Shown: positions 23,922-23,973 of the stretch, one piece after another
How the letters are laid out: each line of letters begins with the position of its first letter
Position numbering within the stretch: the first letter of the stretch is position 1
Source of the DNA: Holdemanella sp. MSK.7.32
Lineage (GTDB): Bacteria > Bacillota_I > Bacilli_A > Erysipelotrichales > Erysipelotrichaceae
DNA: 23,973 bases
Direction: 5' to 3'
Assembly: GCF_024460475.1 (NCBI RefSeq)
Contig: NZ_JANFYN010000037.1
Coordinates: forward strand, 1-23,973
Made by a program: the position numbers and the translations under genes
The notes under the pieces: model-generated
Databases searched by the model: none
Seen by the model: the letters and a program-made list of their open reading frames with translations, nothing else
Told to the model about the DNA's origin: nothing

Positions 23922-23973
23922 CTACTCACGCACTACACCACTTTCTTTTGCCGCATCTGCAACTGCTTGAGCC
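23922..23973 (-). CDS. 3' end of a malic enzyme-like gene (partial)
   Basis: The minus strand at the window edge reads AQAVADAAKESGVVRE and then TAG (23924-23922). This alanine-rich ending with ESGVVRE is what malic enzymes (malate to pyruvate and CO2, NAD(P)-dependent) commonly have at the C-terminus. Only 16 residues are visible, so the call rests on this motif plus the adjacent AEC transporter and tartrate dehydratase. Confidence 0.5.
   Translation of the reverse strand, partial: AQAVADAAKESGVVRE

Noticed and set aside
1..23973. tRNA, rRNA or CRISPR arrays
   Set aside because: No cloverleaf with the conserved T-loop, no rRNA core sequence and no regularly spaced repeats were seen by eye on either strand.

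Overview
This window looks like the chromosome of a low-GC Bacillota, probably a gut-type anaerobe: strong AGGAGG-type ribosome binding sites, very AT-rich codon use, a Tn916-family integrase/excisionase pair and an IS21-type remnant. I cannot name genus or species from sequence alone. Four blocks differ in base composition: an AT-rich left module, a visibly more GC-rich mobile element, a very AT-rich defence-like operon, and a more balanced metabolic operon on the other strand.

Layout. (1) 228-3371: a promoter, a small SAM-dependent methyltransferase and, overlapping it by 37 bases, an SF2 helicase with a nuclease-like N-terminus and a helix-turn-helix, ending in a terminator. (2) About 3500-8550: a small Tn916-family mobilizable element (integrase, excisionase, Rep/MobT-like initiator, a strongly structured oriT-like region, a divergent XRE regulator, and cargo consisting of a RibD/DHFR-like reductase and a 47-residue membrane protein). 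It has no conjugation machinery. (3) 8771-18797: a tightly coupled four-gene operon of three unrecognised proteins and a 1759-residue DEAD-box helicase with several zinc sites and a C-terminal MZB/DUF1998 domain. That helicase has the architecture of Druantia DruE; this is the best candidate for an undescribed system here. (4) 18863-19729: a terminator, an istB remnant of an IS21-type element, more hairpins, and a second copy of the first 105 bases of module 1 (promoter, RBS and 13 codons of the methyltransferase). The two copies lie exactly 19,387 bases apart and bracket both helicase modules and the mobile element. (5) 19756-23973, minus strand: the 3' end of a malic-enzyme-like gene, an AEC-family transporter, the two subunits of an L(+)-tartrate/fumarate-type dehydratase, and an SGNH-hydrolase-like protein, closed by a terminator. 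This is an ordinary dicarboxylate (malate/tartrate) utilisation cluster.

How it fits together. Modules 1 and 3 both look like anti-phage or genome-defence machinery and may have been one neighbourhood before the mobile element landed in the spacer between them. The 105-base direct repeats could recombine and delete the whole island. Two reading frames (the third gene of the operon and the initiator of the mobile element) are broken by single-base shifts at A-runs. These may be sequencing errors, real decay, or slippage-controlled expression.
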